A stretch of DNA of 64,000 nt, taken from the NCBI GenBank assembly GCA_023014485.1, contig JAJOZX010000483.1, positions 867,501-931,500 of the forward strand, read 5' to 3'. Shown here one piece after another: positions 1-54,697 of this stretch. The DNA comes from Bathynomus jamesi (lineage: Eukaryota > Arthropoda > Malacostraca > Isopoda > Cirolanidae). Below the pieces are notes generated by a model that worked only from the letters and a program-made list of their open reading frames with translations, was not told the origin of the DNA and ran no database searches. A program made the translations under genes and the position numbers. Position 1 is the stretch's first letter. Every line of letters starts with the position of its first letter.

Positions 1-180
1 AAATACCAAAATAGTTTACAATCCTTCATCTATGAATGATATATTAAGAAAGACACGGTTATGTTTGGGTGAGCCACAAACTAGTTTGTTCCTGACACTC
101 AAACGACTTTAGGTCTACCTAAATACTTCACGGAAGCAAAAATTCTTATACAAACGGGCTGAAGGGGCTACGTCAAGGAA

Positions 181-191
181 AATATATATAT

Positions 192-253
<62 letters not shown>

Positions 254-482
254 ATATATATTATATATTATATATAATATATTTATATATTATATATATA
301 TATATATATATTATATATTATATATTATATATATATATATTATATATATATATATTATATATATTATATATTATATATATATATATTATATATATATATA
401 TATTATATATATATATTATTATATATATATATATATTATATATATATATATATATATTAATATATATATATATATATATATA
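181..482. repeat. (TA)n microsatellite
   Basis: About 300 bp of almost pure alternating TA with occasional TTA interruptions. It is self-complementary and prone to extrusion and assembly error. Translated ORFs rich in Tyr and Ile here are artefacts. Confidence 0.97.
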
Positions 483-1198
483 CGTGTGTACGTGTGTGAA
501 TTTCAAATATGTAAAAAATTAAATCGATTAAATCTCAAAAGTTAATCTGCTCTCTGACAAAGCGTGTCACACAGATCGAGTGAATAATAAAGTTTTTATT
601 CGTTTTTTTTTAAGTGATTTTATCAAAATGGTTTTAATTAATGGCAAAACTTCACTTAAGACATACTTCGATGAACAACTGAGACAATGTTAAAAAAATA
701 ACACGTTTCTTTCAGCCATTTTATCCAACAATAAAAACCAGTATAAATATTAGTGATGGAAAAATGTGATAAAGTATCGAGATTGCGTCAATGCTAAACA
801 TTAAATTTCTAATAAGGCCTAAATAATATTTTAACCTCATGATGCGTGATTTCCGCTTTAAGTACTCTAAAGAAAGGGAGGAACAATCATCAGTTGGTGA
901 AAAAGTTCTAAACTGTGGCTCAGAAACTGTTACCGTAAGGGACTTTCTAACATGGGGACCAGCCATCGATTTGCCCCTAATTCAAGCACAATGACAGTTT
1001 AAAATTTAAACAAAGTACTAAGTAACTATTAATAGAAAACACAACTGTGTACACAGGGATGGTTCAAGCTTAATAGTACGACCGATAAGGAAAGATGTAT
1101 ACCTGTACATCTCTGAACTGTCTTGAAGGTCATAGATTTTTCAATAGCGAACAAACTATTTTGGCATGGATCATCTGGCCTTTCTTGGGACTTATTTT

Positions 1199-1246
<48 letters not shown>

Positions 1247-2053
1247 CTACCAATACATTTTCCCATCAGGTATGTACCAAGGCATGAAAATAAGGACTTA
1301 AGAAGATTGCATTTTCATAATTTAAAGTCGCTTGGTTACATGAGCACGATGTTCTTTTAAACATCGCAGTACTTTAAACACGATCTATTTGATTTCTATG
1401 TGTAAATATTACCAAGCATGTAAGCCTTCTCTGCCCTTCCTAAAGCGACTTTCCAGCTATTCGAAGCTCCGAGAACCGAACGATTCTTCTTCATTAAACA
1501 AGGAGCTACCTTTTTTTATACGTGAAGCCTCCCATAAGCCATCTTTCTTCCTTACAATTTCAAATTATTAACAGGAAATAAGGGCTTCAAACTCCCATTT
1601 AGTACTACTGCAATTAGTCAGTACTACTGCAATTAGTCACGTAACTTTTAATAGCATTTATAGCCACCCGTAATATTGAGGCAATGCTCTCCTATCCAAA
1701 TGAATAGGATAGCAACAGTCAATAGAACTAAATAACAAAAAATTTGCACTTCCATTTCCTACTTTTTATCTTGTTATTACTAAGATCTTGATCACAAATG
1801 TATATTTGAAAATCTTTATGCTTGTGCATGAGTATTCACTTGTATCCTGACCATTTCTCTTCCATTAGATCTCGGATGACCTACATCCTAGTGCTAACGT
1901 TCGCGGAAACGTCAGTCACAAGAGGAATGAAAGTATGACGCTAAATGTTGCTTTTAACACAATCATTCAGAAGGGGAGTACACAGATCTTACAGTCTAAC
2001 CAAGTGAGAAAAGCTTAATTAAATTTACATTGTGCAATGTCTCATGAGTCACA
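483..2053. other. PKA-C 3'UTR and flank, no other gene seen
   Basis: AT-rich sequence downstream of the PKA-C stop codon, likely including the 3'UTR. It contains a second (TA)n run at about 1203-1243 and AATAAA-like hexamers on the minus strand (for example TTTATT on plus near 595). No conserved coding frame was recognised. Confidence 0.5.
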
Positions 2054-44929
<42,876 letters not shown>

Positions 44930-46229
44930 CGTTTACTTATTGGAAGACAATTCAGCTTCGAGATATGGAAACTTATTAATTTTTATGAATTAAAACAGTT
45001 TAAATATAAACACAATTTTAACTACCCAAATTACGGCATAGCACAAATAGACACATAATTTACAGCCTCCCTTCTCTAACTCATTTCTTACACTGGCTCA
45101 TCGCGGATGAATATTCATGTACAAACTATTGCTTACTTAACGAAGCAAGGTTATTGTTTGTTCCTAAATATTTTATTAGGCTCACAAAATACTGAAATGT
45201 AATAATCAGGTATACAATTATGAAAGTTAATATATTTTATAAGTTTATATAAATCCTTACAATGATCAATTTATTTGGGTGGTTCTAAGTCCAAAATGGC
45301 TGTCTCAACTCTATATTCTTGTTACTATAGTAACCAATGTTGTCTGCTACCTGTGACTATAAATAACCATATTTAAATTGAGGTTATATAACAATTATTT
45401 AATTGTTGAGAGTTGTTGTCTTATGCATATACACTTATTACAATATTTATTTTTTAAGTAAGTGTTATTCTACAGTTATTATTTACTGTATTTTATTTAA
45501 TATCATTTATTTGAATTCATTTATAGGTCTGCAGCCGGATCTTTAAATTGAAGAAAATAGAAGTTTCAGCATTTAACGGGGATAACTATCAAAATGTACA
45601 ATCCATAGCTGAGCATTTTATCCTTTTATTTTTCTTTATTATGATTATATAATAGTAAATTAAAGTTTACATTAGTTATACTTAAATATTATTTATATAA
45701 CAAACTTAAAAGTAATTAGGTAACTGGGATATGCCTCGATTTGTCAGGAAAAACATGAAAATAATCTATATTATATGAAATATTCTTTACACATACATTG
45801 AGTGCCTGAAAGGAATATTCCCCCAAAATTGTATTTTTATCAGCGTTTGAAAACCTCCCCTAAATGCAATGGTCTGTAATTTAAACAGGTGTTACCCTAA
45901 TTGCCCATTCTTTACGGGACATGTCTTGTGACTACAGAACATGTTAAATATAGGTACCTACATCATCATGACTGGCAACACTTAAAGTCAGATTAATATT
46001 TACGTGTTTTATATATTTTACCTTATATTCATAAATGAACAGTTGTTTCTCTGTTACAGTAAATGTATACTGTAATTTACAGTCATATCTGATGTCTTAG
46101 TTATAATTTCCAGTTGTTTTTTTCAATAATTTTCTGGTTATTTTCTGAATTACACGTTCTGCATCTCATCAACATCTGCGATACATTTACACTTGTTATT
46201 TCACAGATAAATAACTAGTGAAATGAAAA

Positions 46230-46266
<37 letters not shown>

Positions 46267-46802
46267 ATGAGGATTAAGGACAAATTCTCAAAATGATAAA
46301 GAATCTAATAACAAAATCTTCGACAGACTGAATTATCGAAACGTAATTTAATCCAATCTATCCTATACTAATTTAACCTAACAATCTTCCCAGACTTTAC
46401 TTAATCTAACCTATTAACCCTTGAAGGACTGAAGGTACAAATCGCTAACGTTTCAAATACAAGCATTCATAACTTCTTAACCCTACAAAAAATTCAGGGC
46501 TTAAAGGGTTAAATCAGGTTAAATTAAGGTCCGAGTATTTGATCTTTCGACGATTTAGTACTTGGATCCTTTTCATTTCAAAGAATTGTCATCTTTCTTA
46601 TCGACAGGATGATAACAGAAAATATACTTTATAAAATAATATTTGAAAAGGGGTACGGTTTACAATCAATTTGGACTAAATGCAATTGCCTTTATTTTAT
46701 AAGACGCATTGCTTTTACTTCTTTAATTTACTTCATTTTCACGTAAATGTTAATTGCCTTAATTCATAACCTAAGAAAATTAGACCTAAATCTAGTTTTT
46801 CG

Positions 46803-46830
<28 letters not shown>
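44930..46830. other. Region upstream of the PKA-C start (5'UTR and promoter expected)
   Basis: The PKA-C 5'UTR and promoter should lie here on the minus strand, but no TATA box or initiator could be assigned. A (CA)n run is at 46230-46262. No other gene seen. Confidence 0.4.
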
Positions 46831-46837
<7 letters not shown>

Positions 46838-46838
<1 letters not shown>

Positions 46839-47147
46839 CAAACAACCACAGGGAAAAGGAAAAAGAAACACGAAATCCGAGCGCTTTCGTGATATATTCA
46901 CATCTTCAGGGAAAAACAAGTAATAGGCAGATTTTACAAAGTAAATGAGTTAAATACACAAGTGAAAAAAATTCCCAGTCGCCAACTCAATTTAAAAACC
47001 ATAAAACACTCTAAAGATTTTTTCAATAGATATCTTAATCTGAAGGAAGCTAAATTATTGAATATAAAAGAACTATATAGATGAAATTAGACAATTAACA
47101 ATTAACGGATTTTGTGTTTCTTTTTCCTTTTCCCTGTGGTTGTTTGC
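46838..47147. mobile_element. 310-bp TIR element with a hammerhead-like motif
   Basis: GCAAACAACCACAGGGAAAA at the left is the inverse of TTTTCCCTGTGGTTGTTTGC at the right, extending to about 43 bp. The element lies next to (TA)n. A minus-strand motif at 46869-46913 resembles a hammerhead ribozyme. A short plus-strand frame ending KHSKDFFNRYLNLKEAKLLN then IKELYR-stop (about 47008-47090) may be the last codons of a lost protein. Penelope-like elements carry such ribozymes, but membership here is inference. Confidence 0.6.
46869..46913 (-). ncRNA. Hammerhead-ribozyme-like motif 1
   Basis: On the minus strand the order is TCC, CTGAAGA, T, GTGA-ATATA-TCAC, GAAA, GCGC, TC, GGA. This gives a CUGANGA core, a 4-bp stem II, the GAAA core, the short self-complementary AGCGCT typical of minimal helix III, and a 3-bp helix I (TCC/GGA). 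One extra T follows the CUGANGA core, so it is not a perfect consensus match. Confidence 0.4.
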
Positions 47148-47182
47148 TTATTAATAAGATCACGTGTTATTCTGTGATTTTA

Positions 47183-47240
<58 letters not shown>

Positions 47241-47918
47241 GCTGATATTCAAATTAAACGCGTGAACTTCTTTATTTTTAAATAATCCGCAGAAAATAAT
47301 AAACATACACCCTAGTACTTTCGAATTTATTTCAACTCCTCTTCATGGGAACTGAAAATGAGTTGAAATAAACTCAGAAGTACTCGGAGTGGATATTTCA
47401 CTTTTCCTGAGAGTTATTTCAATATATATATATATATATACATACAGTATATATATAGAGAGAGAGAGTTACAAGGAGTTACAAGGACAAGAAGTACCTC
47501 AAAAGGCCTTGCGGCCCATACCGAGGAGGTACCAATGGCAACTGGTGCCAGAGAAAAATTCCTACACATTGTCACAAATGTCACAGCTAGCTTCTCCAAA
47601 GTAAGCATTTGGAATTTTGGAATTATAAAGTAATAATAATAAAGCTATATAAATTATTTTCTTCAAGAACACTAAACATCTGCGAATTGGATCCATGAAT
47701 AAAATCCACAGGATAGTCCATTTCCAATATTAGATATATGATTCCGTGTTAGTCTTCTGAGGTGATACGTAGTCTTTAAATTCTAGTTATATCTGATCTG
47801 CTCAAATCAACAGACTGAATAATAAAGAGCTTAGAAATTTAGCTACGTCGTTTGTCCATGGGATGCACCCTATAAAATATTCTTTATATGTCTAACGAAT
47901 CGATTTATCCTCAATATA

Positions 47919-47996
47919 CAGGGTGATCCCAAAAGGTGTTCGCAAAAATAACTTGTTACATAAAAAATTTCGGGTACACCTTTTAGAATCATCCTG
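47919..47996. mobile_element. Tiny mariner-type MITE
   Basis: 78 bp with ends CAGGGTGATCCCAAAAGGTG and GGTGTACC...ATCATCCTG as imperfect inverted repeats, flanked by TA. No coding capacity. Confidence 0.72.
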
Positions 47997-47997
47997 T

Positions 47998-49640
47998 ATA
48001 ATGAGGTGATGTAAATTGGCAAAGTTCAGTGTAAAAAAGGATTTCTCAGAATTTTTTATGGCGTTTAGCTTGGAAGGGTTTTTCTGGTCTGATTTTACTT
48101 AATTAAGTCAGTTTATTTTGGCGACCTATTTTTTTAAAGATTCTTTTTGCTTAATCTTAGAAGGCCAGTGTGGGACCGCACACATAGTGACTAGTGTCGG
48201 ATCTACGTAACCTCAAAATGAAAATTACTGTACATTTATAGGTTGAATTCCGACATCATTTCCAGGAAAACAAATGTACTTTTATTGTGATAGGCCACGC
48301 TGGCCTTTTAGGGTTAATATTATTAAAAACGTTTTGTATAAAGACACCTTATTAAAAAGGAGAAAGTATAATAAAATAGTGTAAATACAGGGAGCTGCAA
48401 AAGTTTTGGTTTATATATAGTGTTAAAGACCTCAGTTAGATGTAATTTATGGAAATAATTAAAAAATGAATGTATAATGAGAAACAAGATGAAGAAAATT
48501 TGTACTGATTTGTACTCATTAAGAATCAGAACGTTTGGGACTTTAAGGCTAAGTGTAAGAATGCTAATTTTTAAGTAATACGCAGTAAGCACAGATTTTT
48601 TATACTTTTGTCGAGACGCCCAATGAAGAGAAGATGGATGAGAACAGACGTTCTTTCAAAAGAGAACAGTTCACTGAGTCAATACATAATTCCTTAACAT
48701 GAATAAAATTAAGCGCCTTAATATTGACCACTTTAGCGGAATCTGGCTTTACACGATACTCAATCACAATTTACTGATTTTATATTGGAGGTCTGTTGGT
48801 GTCACCGAGAATCTGATACAATGTGAATTCCGAATGAGAATTGATAGTCTTGGTTATTTATAACCATATAAAGAACCACAAAGTTGGAGCGTTAGTTAGC
48901 TACATTGAGAGTGCATTGTCACTCGCGTTGCTCATTGGAACCCATACGAAACTCATCTCTAACTATTACATAAAAACAATAAAAATTATTCTATATATAG
49001 AAGGTGAGACCTCTTTTTTATACTGAATAACCCGGTCAAAACGTTTAATGATAAGTTTATCTCCCAAAAAGGTCTGACGACATCAAAAAGAACATAATTA
49101 AAACCTAGACTTCAGCATCATTGTTCATTTCATCATCGATTTTGTCTGTGGCACACTGACTGGCACAGTGTCATCTCCTCTCTATCGCAGTTTTTGAGGG
49201 GAAAAGTTTATAACGATTCATCTTAAGTTTTTTAAATGAACTTGTTAAAGGTTTATTATAAGAACGCGTTTTTTTTAAACTGAGAGAAGCGAGGATGTAC
49301 ACACGGGAAAATATTTATCGAAAAAATAAAATGTTGAAAAGCACCAGAAATTAATAATTACCAATTAGTGAGGTGAATTAACAGCTTCGACGCGTAATCT
49401 TTCAGACTTTGCATTGGAAGACAAGAGGCACTCAGTCAAAAGGAACGGAGATTGCGATGGAAACTACTTTTAATTATTTACTAGGAGAAACGTCTTGAAA
49501 TGAAATATTTATTTCTGCCCAACGAGAAATTAAAAATAATATGAAATGACATTTTGTTTCTTGCATTTCTTCTCCTTTATAAGGAAGTATACATGAACTG
49601 TAAGATATTTACGAACACACACAGATCACACATGAGTTAT
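47998..49640. other. No gene seen
   Basis: AT-rich sequence. The motif ACAGGGAGCTGCAAAAG near 48386 resembles a mariner end but has no partner. No conserved coding frame. Confidence 0.4.
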
Positions 49641-49649
49641 GTATGTACA

Positions 49650-52395
49650 TATGTATTTTTTATGCAGGAAGGAAGGAACAAGGGCAAATGCCCGCAAAAG
49701 CGCCCCTCCCATAGAAGAAGAAGAGAGCCAAAAATCAAGGTCCGGGGTTTTCGAGATGCCTAGACACTCTGCGTTTGAAAGATGGGAGGTCATAGACAGG
49801 AGGAAAGATGGATTGAGAAAGATTGTTCCAGAGTTGGCCGGTTGAGTAGATGAAAGATTGAAAATACCGATTAAACCTTGCGTTAGAGAATTGGGCAGAA
49901 AAGGAATGAGAAAGTGTCGAAAATCTGGTACTGCGTGCTCTCCTTAAAGGAGGAGGAGGTATGCAGTTAGAGAGTTCAGAAGAGCAATGTCCGTTATGAT
50001 AGCGATAGTAAAGAGAGAGTGAGGCAACAGTGCGGCGAAAAGAGAGAGATTGAAGACAATCGGTAAGAGGCGGGGGATTGATGAGACGAAAAGCCTTTGA
50101 TTCCATCTGGTCAAGTACGGCTGTATGGGTTGAACCACCCCACACATGAGAAGCATACTCTATACAGGGGCGAACGAGACCCCTGTACAGAGACAGCAAC
50201 TGAGTGGGGGTGAAGAAACCGCGGAGGCGTTACAGCACACCTAACTTCTTAGAAGATAAATGCAAAAAACTTCACTTTTTTACGTGAAGGTCAAAATAGA
50301 ATAAAAACCCACTCTAATAGACAGAGTTTATTTCCACGACAGTTTCGACGCCCACTGGCATCCTCCTCGGGTCTCCTCTGTCTATTAGAGTGGGTTTTTA
50401 TTCTTAGAAGATGTTTTAGAAAGAGAGTATATGTGATCTTTCCAGGAAAGATCGCGAGAAAAGGAAGCGCCAAGAATGTTAAGCGAAGAGGAAAGATTGA
50501 GTTGTGTTGTTGAAGGTAAGGGGATAGTCGTGTGGAAGATTGTGACGAGTAGACAGATGGAGGAACTGAGTTTTTGAGGCATTGAAAGCCACAAGGTTTT
50601 CTCTGCCCCAATCAGAGATAGCAGAAAGTTCAAAGGTCAGGTGCTCCATAGCCGCCCCACTCGAGTCGTGGAGTGACTGTTGAGAGGAACGCTTTGGGAA
50701 GCGGGTGGAGAAGTGGAGAGGGGAATCATCGGCATAGGAGTGAATACGACAGGAAGTGCGAATTGAAAGATCATTAATAAATAAAAGGAAAAGAGTGGAT
50801 GACAGGACAGAACCCTAAGGAACACTACTGTTAATAGCTTTAGGAGAAGAACAGTGGCCATCTACAACTGCAGCTATAGATCGGCCAGAAAGGAAATTAG
50901 AGATGAAGGCACAGATAGAAGGATAGAAACCGAAGGAGGACAGTTTCGAAATTAAAGATTTGTGCCAGACTCTATCAAAAGCTTTTGATATGTCTAGCGC
51001 AATAGCAAAGGTTTCACCGAAATCCTGAAAGGAGGATGATCAAGAGTTAGAGAGATATGCAAGAAGACGCCAGTAGAGCGTCCCTTGCGGAATCCATACT
51101 GACGATCTGAAAGAAGATTGTGAGAAGGAAAGTGTTTAAGAATCTTCCTATTAAGGATAGATTCAAAAACTTTGGAAAGGCGAGAAATCAAAGCAATTGG
51201 ACGATAGTTGGACGGTTGAGAGCGGTCACCCTTCTTTGGGACAGGCTGAATGAAAGCGAACTTCCAGCAGGAAGGAAAAGTACCAGATGAGAGACAAAGA
51301 CGAAAGAGTTTGCCTAGGCAGGATGTCAACACAGAAGCACAGTTCTTAAGAACAACAGGAGGAACACCATCAGGACCATACGCCTTCCTAGAGTTCATCC
51401 CAGATAGTGCAGAAAAAACATGTCTAGCAGAGATTCTAGTTTCAGACATAATAGAGTCAGAGGTGGGAGGAGATGGAGGAACAGCACCGGAATCGTCCAG
51501 GGTTGAATTGTAAGCGAAAATTTGAGCGAAGAGTTCGACTTTGTCAGGAGAAGAGACGGCAACCGTGCCGTCAGAATGGAAAAGAGGAGGGAAAGAAGAG
51601 GAAGTAAAGTTGTTGAAGAGGTTCTTAGTTAGATGCCAGAAAGAGCGAGAAGAATTAGAATTGGATAGATTTTCACATTTTTGTCGGATGAAGGAATTTT
51701 TGGCGAGTCGAAGAACAGATTTTGCACGATTCTGGGCAGAAATATAAGCTGAGTGAGTGTCAGGAATTGGATTTCGATGGTACCTTCTGAAAGCCTCTTC
51801 TCTGTTGCGAATAGCATTAGAACAAGTAAAGTTAAACCAAGGTATTTTTTTGCATTAGTATTAGGAATAAAATATGGAATGTACGCCTCCATGCCGGAGA
51901 AAATCACCTCTGATACGCTCAGCACACCCAGAAGGGCCCCGGCCACGGAAGCAGTAATCATTCCATGGGAAATCACACAAGTACTGCCTAAGAGCCTCCC
52001 AATCAACGGCGCCAAAGTGCCTAAGGCGCCTCCCCTTGGAAGGATCCAAAAGGCCGAATTGGAGCGATAGGACAAGAAACAGATATAAGATTGTGATCGG
52101 AGGAGCCCAACGGAGAGAAAAGTTTCACAGAGTAAGAAGAAGGATGAGAGGTAAGAAATAAATCCAGAATGTTGGGCCTATCTCCAAGGCGATCGGGGAT
52201 ACGAGTAGGGTGCTGTACAATCTGCTCTAGGTCATTTAGGATAGAAAAGTTGTAAGCTAGTTCACCAGGGATGTCAGTGAAATGGGAAGAAAGCTAAAGG
52301 TGGTGGTGAACATTGAAATCTCCTAAAATGGAGATTTCAGCAAAGGGAGAGCGGGAAAGAATGTATTCCACTTTGGAAGTGAGGTAGTCAAAGTG
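49650..52395 (-). mobile_element. Jockey/CR1-type LINE, nearly full coding length, decayed
   Basis: Minus-strand pieces in order: ISILGDFNVHHHL (endonuclease, about 52330), [20 protein letters not shown] sequence (about 52090), FPWNDYCFRGRGPSGCAERI, SALSGMNSRKAYGPDGVPPV, PVPKKGDRSQPSNYRPIALI, YGFRKGRSTG, a YADD active site near 50725, SLYRGLVRPCIEYASHVWGG, and a C-terminus ending RRVSRHLENPGP at 49735. Many frame breaks. The 3'UTR continues to about 49655. The 5' edge near 52395 shows a short inverted repeat (ATTCCACTTTG/CAAAGTGGAAT), suggesting 5' truncation with inversion. Confidence 0.88.
50258..50400. mobile_element. 143-bp hairpin element inserted in the LINE
   Basis: A perfect 12-bp duplication TTCTTAGAAGAT (50246-50257 and 50401-50412) flanks the insert, and the LINE frame resumes on both sides. 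Inside, 50299-50326 and 50376-50403 form a perfect 28-bp inverted repeat (CCCACTCTAATAGACAGAG and complement). The loop carries CCGAGGA, GATGCC-AGTG-GGCGTC and GAAACTGTC on the minus strand, the same layout as the hammerhead-like motifs elsewhere. Confidence 0.78.
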
Positions 52396-52527
52396 GAATA
52401 CATTCTTTATATGTATGTACATTGAATGTATGAACATTTGGATGTATGTACATTCGTTCTTCTCAAGGCAGTTAAAAATACATGCAGAAGAAATACAGAT
52501 GTAATATTTCATGATAGCGTGCGCACA

Positions 52528-52546
52528 CACACACACACACACACAC

Positions 52547-52576
<30 letters not shown>
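52528..52576. repeat. (CA)n(TG)n dinucleotide palindrome
   Basis: CACACACA followed directly by TGTGTGTG, a self-complementary purine-pyrimidine tract able to form a hairpin or Z-DNA. A further (GC)(AC)n run is at 52988-53036. Confidence 0.92.
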
Positions 52577-52579
<3 letters not shown>

Positions 52580-52991
52580 CATCTCCGAATAAGCAAGATA
52601 CCAACTTTTTTAAATCCATATACAGTATATAAAAAAAACAAATTAACAAAACCTAATTTAACCTAACCTATCCTTAGTGTCATTGAATTTCGGACGCAAT
52701 TAAGGGTTCGAAGTTGTTTTCCGTTAAGTTATTAAATAGTGAGGTACTCGCGAATCTAGCATAACCTAATCTAACCTAACCAAACATTAACTAACCTAAC
52801 CTAGCGTAGCCTAACCTAACTTAATCAGGACCAACATGTCTTTATTTCGCCAATAAATTTTTTTATAGATTTTTATATATAAATTTTATTAATGTTCCGA
52901 GGTACGAAAAGCGTTATCTCATAAAAAATTACCTGAGTACATTAGTGAATTAAAACACATTTGACATTACCTATGTTCAGTTGCCTACGCG

Positions 52992-53022
<31 letters not shown>

Positions 53023-53093
53023 CCACACACACACACTATATAATATATATATATATACAGTATATACAGTATATACAGTATATATATATATAC

Positions 53094-53421
53094 CGGGTGT
53101 CCGAGAATTATCTGTACAAGTTTTGGCTGTTATTAAAAGTCAACCATGAAGTGAAGAAATTCCAGTGTTGTCCCATTTTACAGAGAATCTCATTAAGTTT
53201 TTTCTGATACCAAGTTTTGCCAAGTTTTTTAGAAATTCCAGTGTGTCCGAAAATTATCTGTACAATTTCATCTTTTAATAAAATTCTTGATAACACACGT
53301 AAAATTCTTAAACAAGATTATTTAGAATCTGTATTTTCAAAAGTTTCTTTTATTAAAGTAACGTTGTTACAAACATTCGATATGTGCACCATCAGTGATT
53401 CGCAAAACATCCAATCGATAA
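53094..53421 (-). mobile_element. Mariner-family 3' end remnant
   Basis: The plus-strand left end GGGTGTCCGAGAATTATCTG at 53097 looks like a mariner TIR, partly repeated at 53241. On the minus strand RLDVLRITDGAHIE (53376-53418) matches the C-terminus of mariner transposases (R-L-D-V-C-R-x-T-x-G-A-H-I-E). The body is missing, cut by the insertion at 53422. Confidence 0.6.
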
Positions 53422-54234
53422 CACAGCTCAACAAAAAAAATTTTTTGTTTCGTTGCCAAGGAAATTCGTACGAATTTAGGGTATTTTGGGGTTGCTGAAT
53501 TCCAAAATGAAAGTAGTTTTTCCGATTTGGCTCTAGTTCTTGAGATAATGAATACCCTCAATTAATAGGAAACGTAACCATAACGCGTGCATATGGGAAA
53601 CTACCGGAACATTCTAGATGGTGAGACACGCGAATATTCTTAGTGTTTACTCCGCGATCATTCTAGAATATTTCCCCTCCGTATATAAGTCATCGGCCAC
53701 CCAACCAGTAAGTAGGCTCCGCCTGAACATTAAATTTTTTGCATTTTTACGTGTTTCAATGGGGTACCAATTATCTCATAAATTAGAGCCAATCTAGCAA
53801 AACCTTCGATATGTGCACCATCAGTGATTCGCAAAACATCCAATCGATAACACAGCTCAACAAAAAAAAATTTTTTGTTTCGTTGCCAAGGAAATTCGTA
53901 CGAATTTAGGGTATTTTGGGGTTGCTGAATTCCAAAATGAAAGTAGTTTTTCCGATTTGGCTCTAGTTCTTGAGATAATGAATACCCTCAATTAATAGGA
54001 AACGTAACCATAACGCGTGCATATGGGAAACTACCGGAACATTCTAGATGGTGAGACACGCGAATATTCTTAGTGTTTACTCCGCGATCATTCTAGAATA
54101 TTTCCCCTCCGTATATAAGTCATCGGCCACCCAACCAGTAAGTAGGCTCCGCCTGAACATTAAATTTTTTGCATTTTTACGTGTTTCAATGGGGTACCAA
54201 TTATCTCATAAATTAGAGCCAATCTAGCAAAACC
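53376..54234 (+). repeat. 429/430-bp tandem duplication
   Basis: 53376-53804 and 53805-54234 are practically identical. They differ by one A in a poly(A) run. The unit joins the mariner C-terminal remnant to the first part of the foldback-type MITE A1, so the duplication postdates that insertion. Confidence 0.95.
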
Positions 54235-54317
54235 GATGTCATATTCGGAATCAGCACCACAAAGTTACCCCAAAATCACTCTAATATGATTGGCAATAAA
54301 ATGAGTGTTGACCAGTG
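53422..54317. mobile_element. MITE A, copy 1 (contains the tandem duplication)
   Basis: Begins CACAGCTCAACAAAAAAAA and ends GAGTGTTGACCAGTG, with TAA on both sides. The ends resemble those of the CACTG transposon at 11.1 kb (TAA duplication, CACWG ends). The body matches copy 2 in inverted orientation. Confidence 0.72.
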
Positions 54318-54599
54318 TAATCTATGATGAGTAAATCTTTAATTATATTAGTCCTATTAGTATGCTGGAAAGTATTACTGATTCACTACTAATACTGCAG
54401 TGATAGATACTTTAATGAGACATCTAGTTATTTTTTACTTTAATTATTGCATATATTGTTTTCCTTTAATGATAAGTATATACTTGATATACTGTACATA
54501 AGGTAGTTGTGAAAATGCTTCTTTGATTTTCCTATTACTATCATAAATATAGATCATTTTCTAAATCATAGTATTTTAAGAGCATCATTTTGGTCGCAG

Positions 54600-54697
54600 A
54601 CACCTTACCTACAGGATAGCAGCACAGAAATTCATCGCAGGATTTTTCATCATTATAGTTGCCCCCCCCCAACTTTTGAAAGCTAGTTACGCTCTTG
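54600..54697. mobile_element. hAT element, right end
   Basis: AACTTTTGAAAGCTAGTTAC followed by GCTCTTG ends at 54697 and abuts GTGACTTT. The complement CAAGAGCGTAACTAGC matches the partner end CAGGGGCGTAACTA at 56212. A poly(C) run precedes it, matching the poly(G) runs in the partner. Confidence 0.65.

Noticed and set aside
318..506. Open frame rich in Tyr and Ile on the minus strand
   Set aside because: It is a translation of the (TA)n microsatellite, not a gene.
52650..52830. Telomere array from AACCTAACC repeats
   Set aside because: The repeats are irregular and mixed with other sequence. They fit scattered TTAACC-type repeats rather than a true (TTAGG)n tract.
53217..53498. 93-aa plus-strand ORF as a gene
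   Set aside because: It is antisense to a mariner C-terminal remnant and runs into a MITE poly(A) tract; no conservation is visible.
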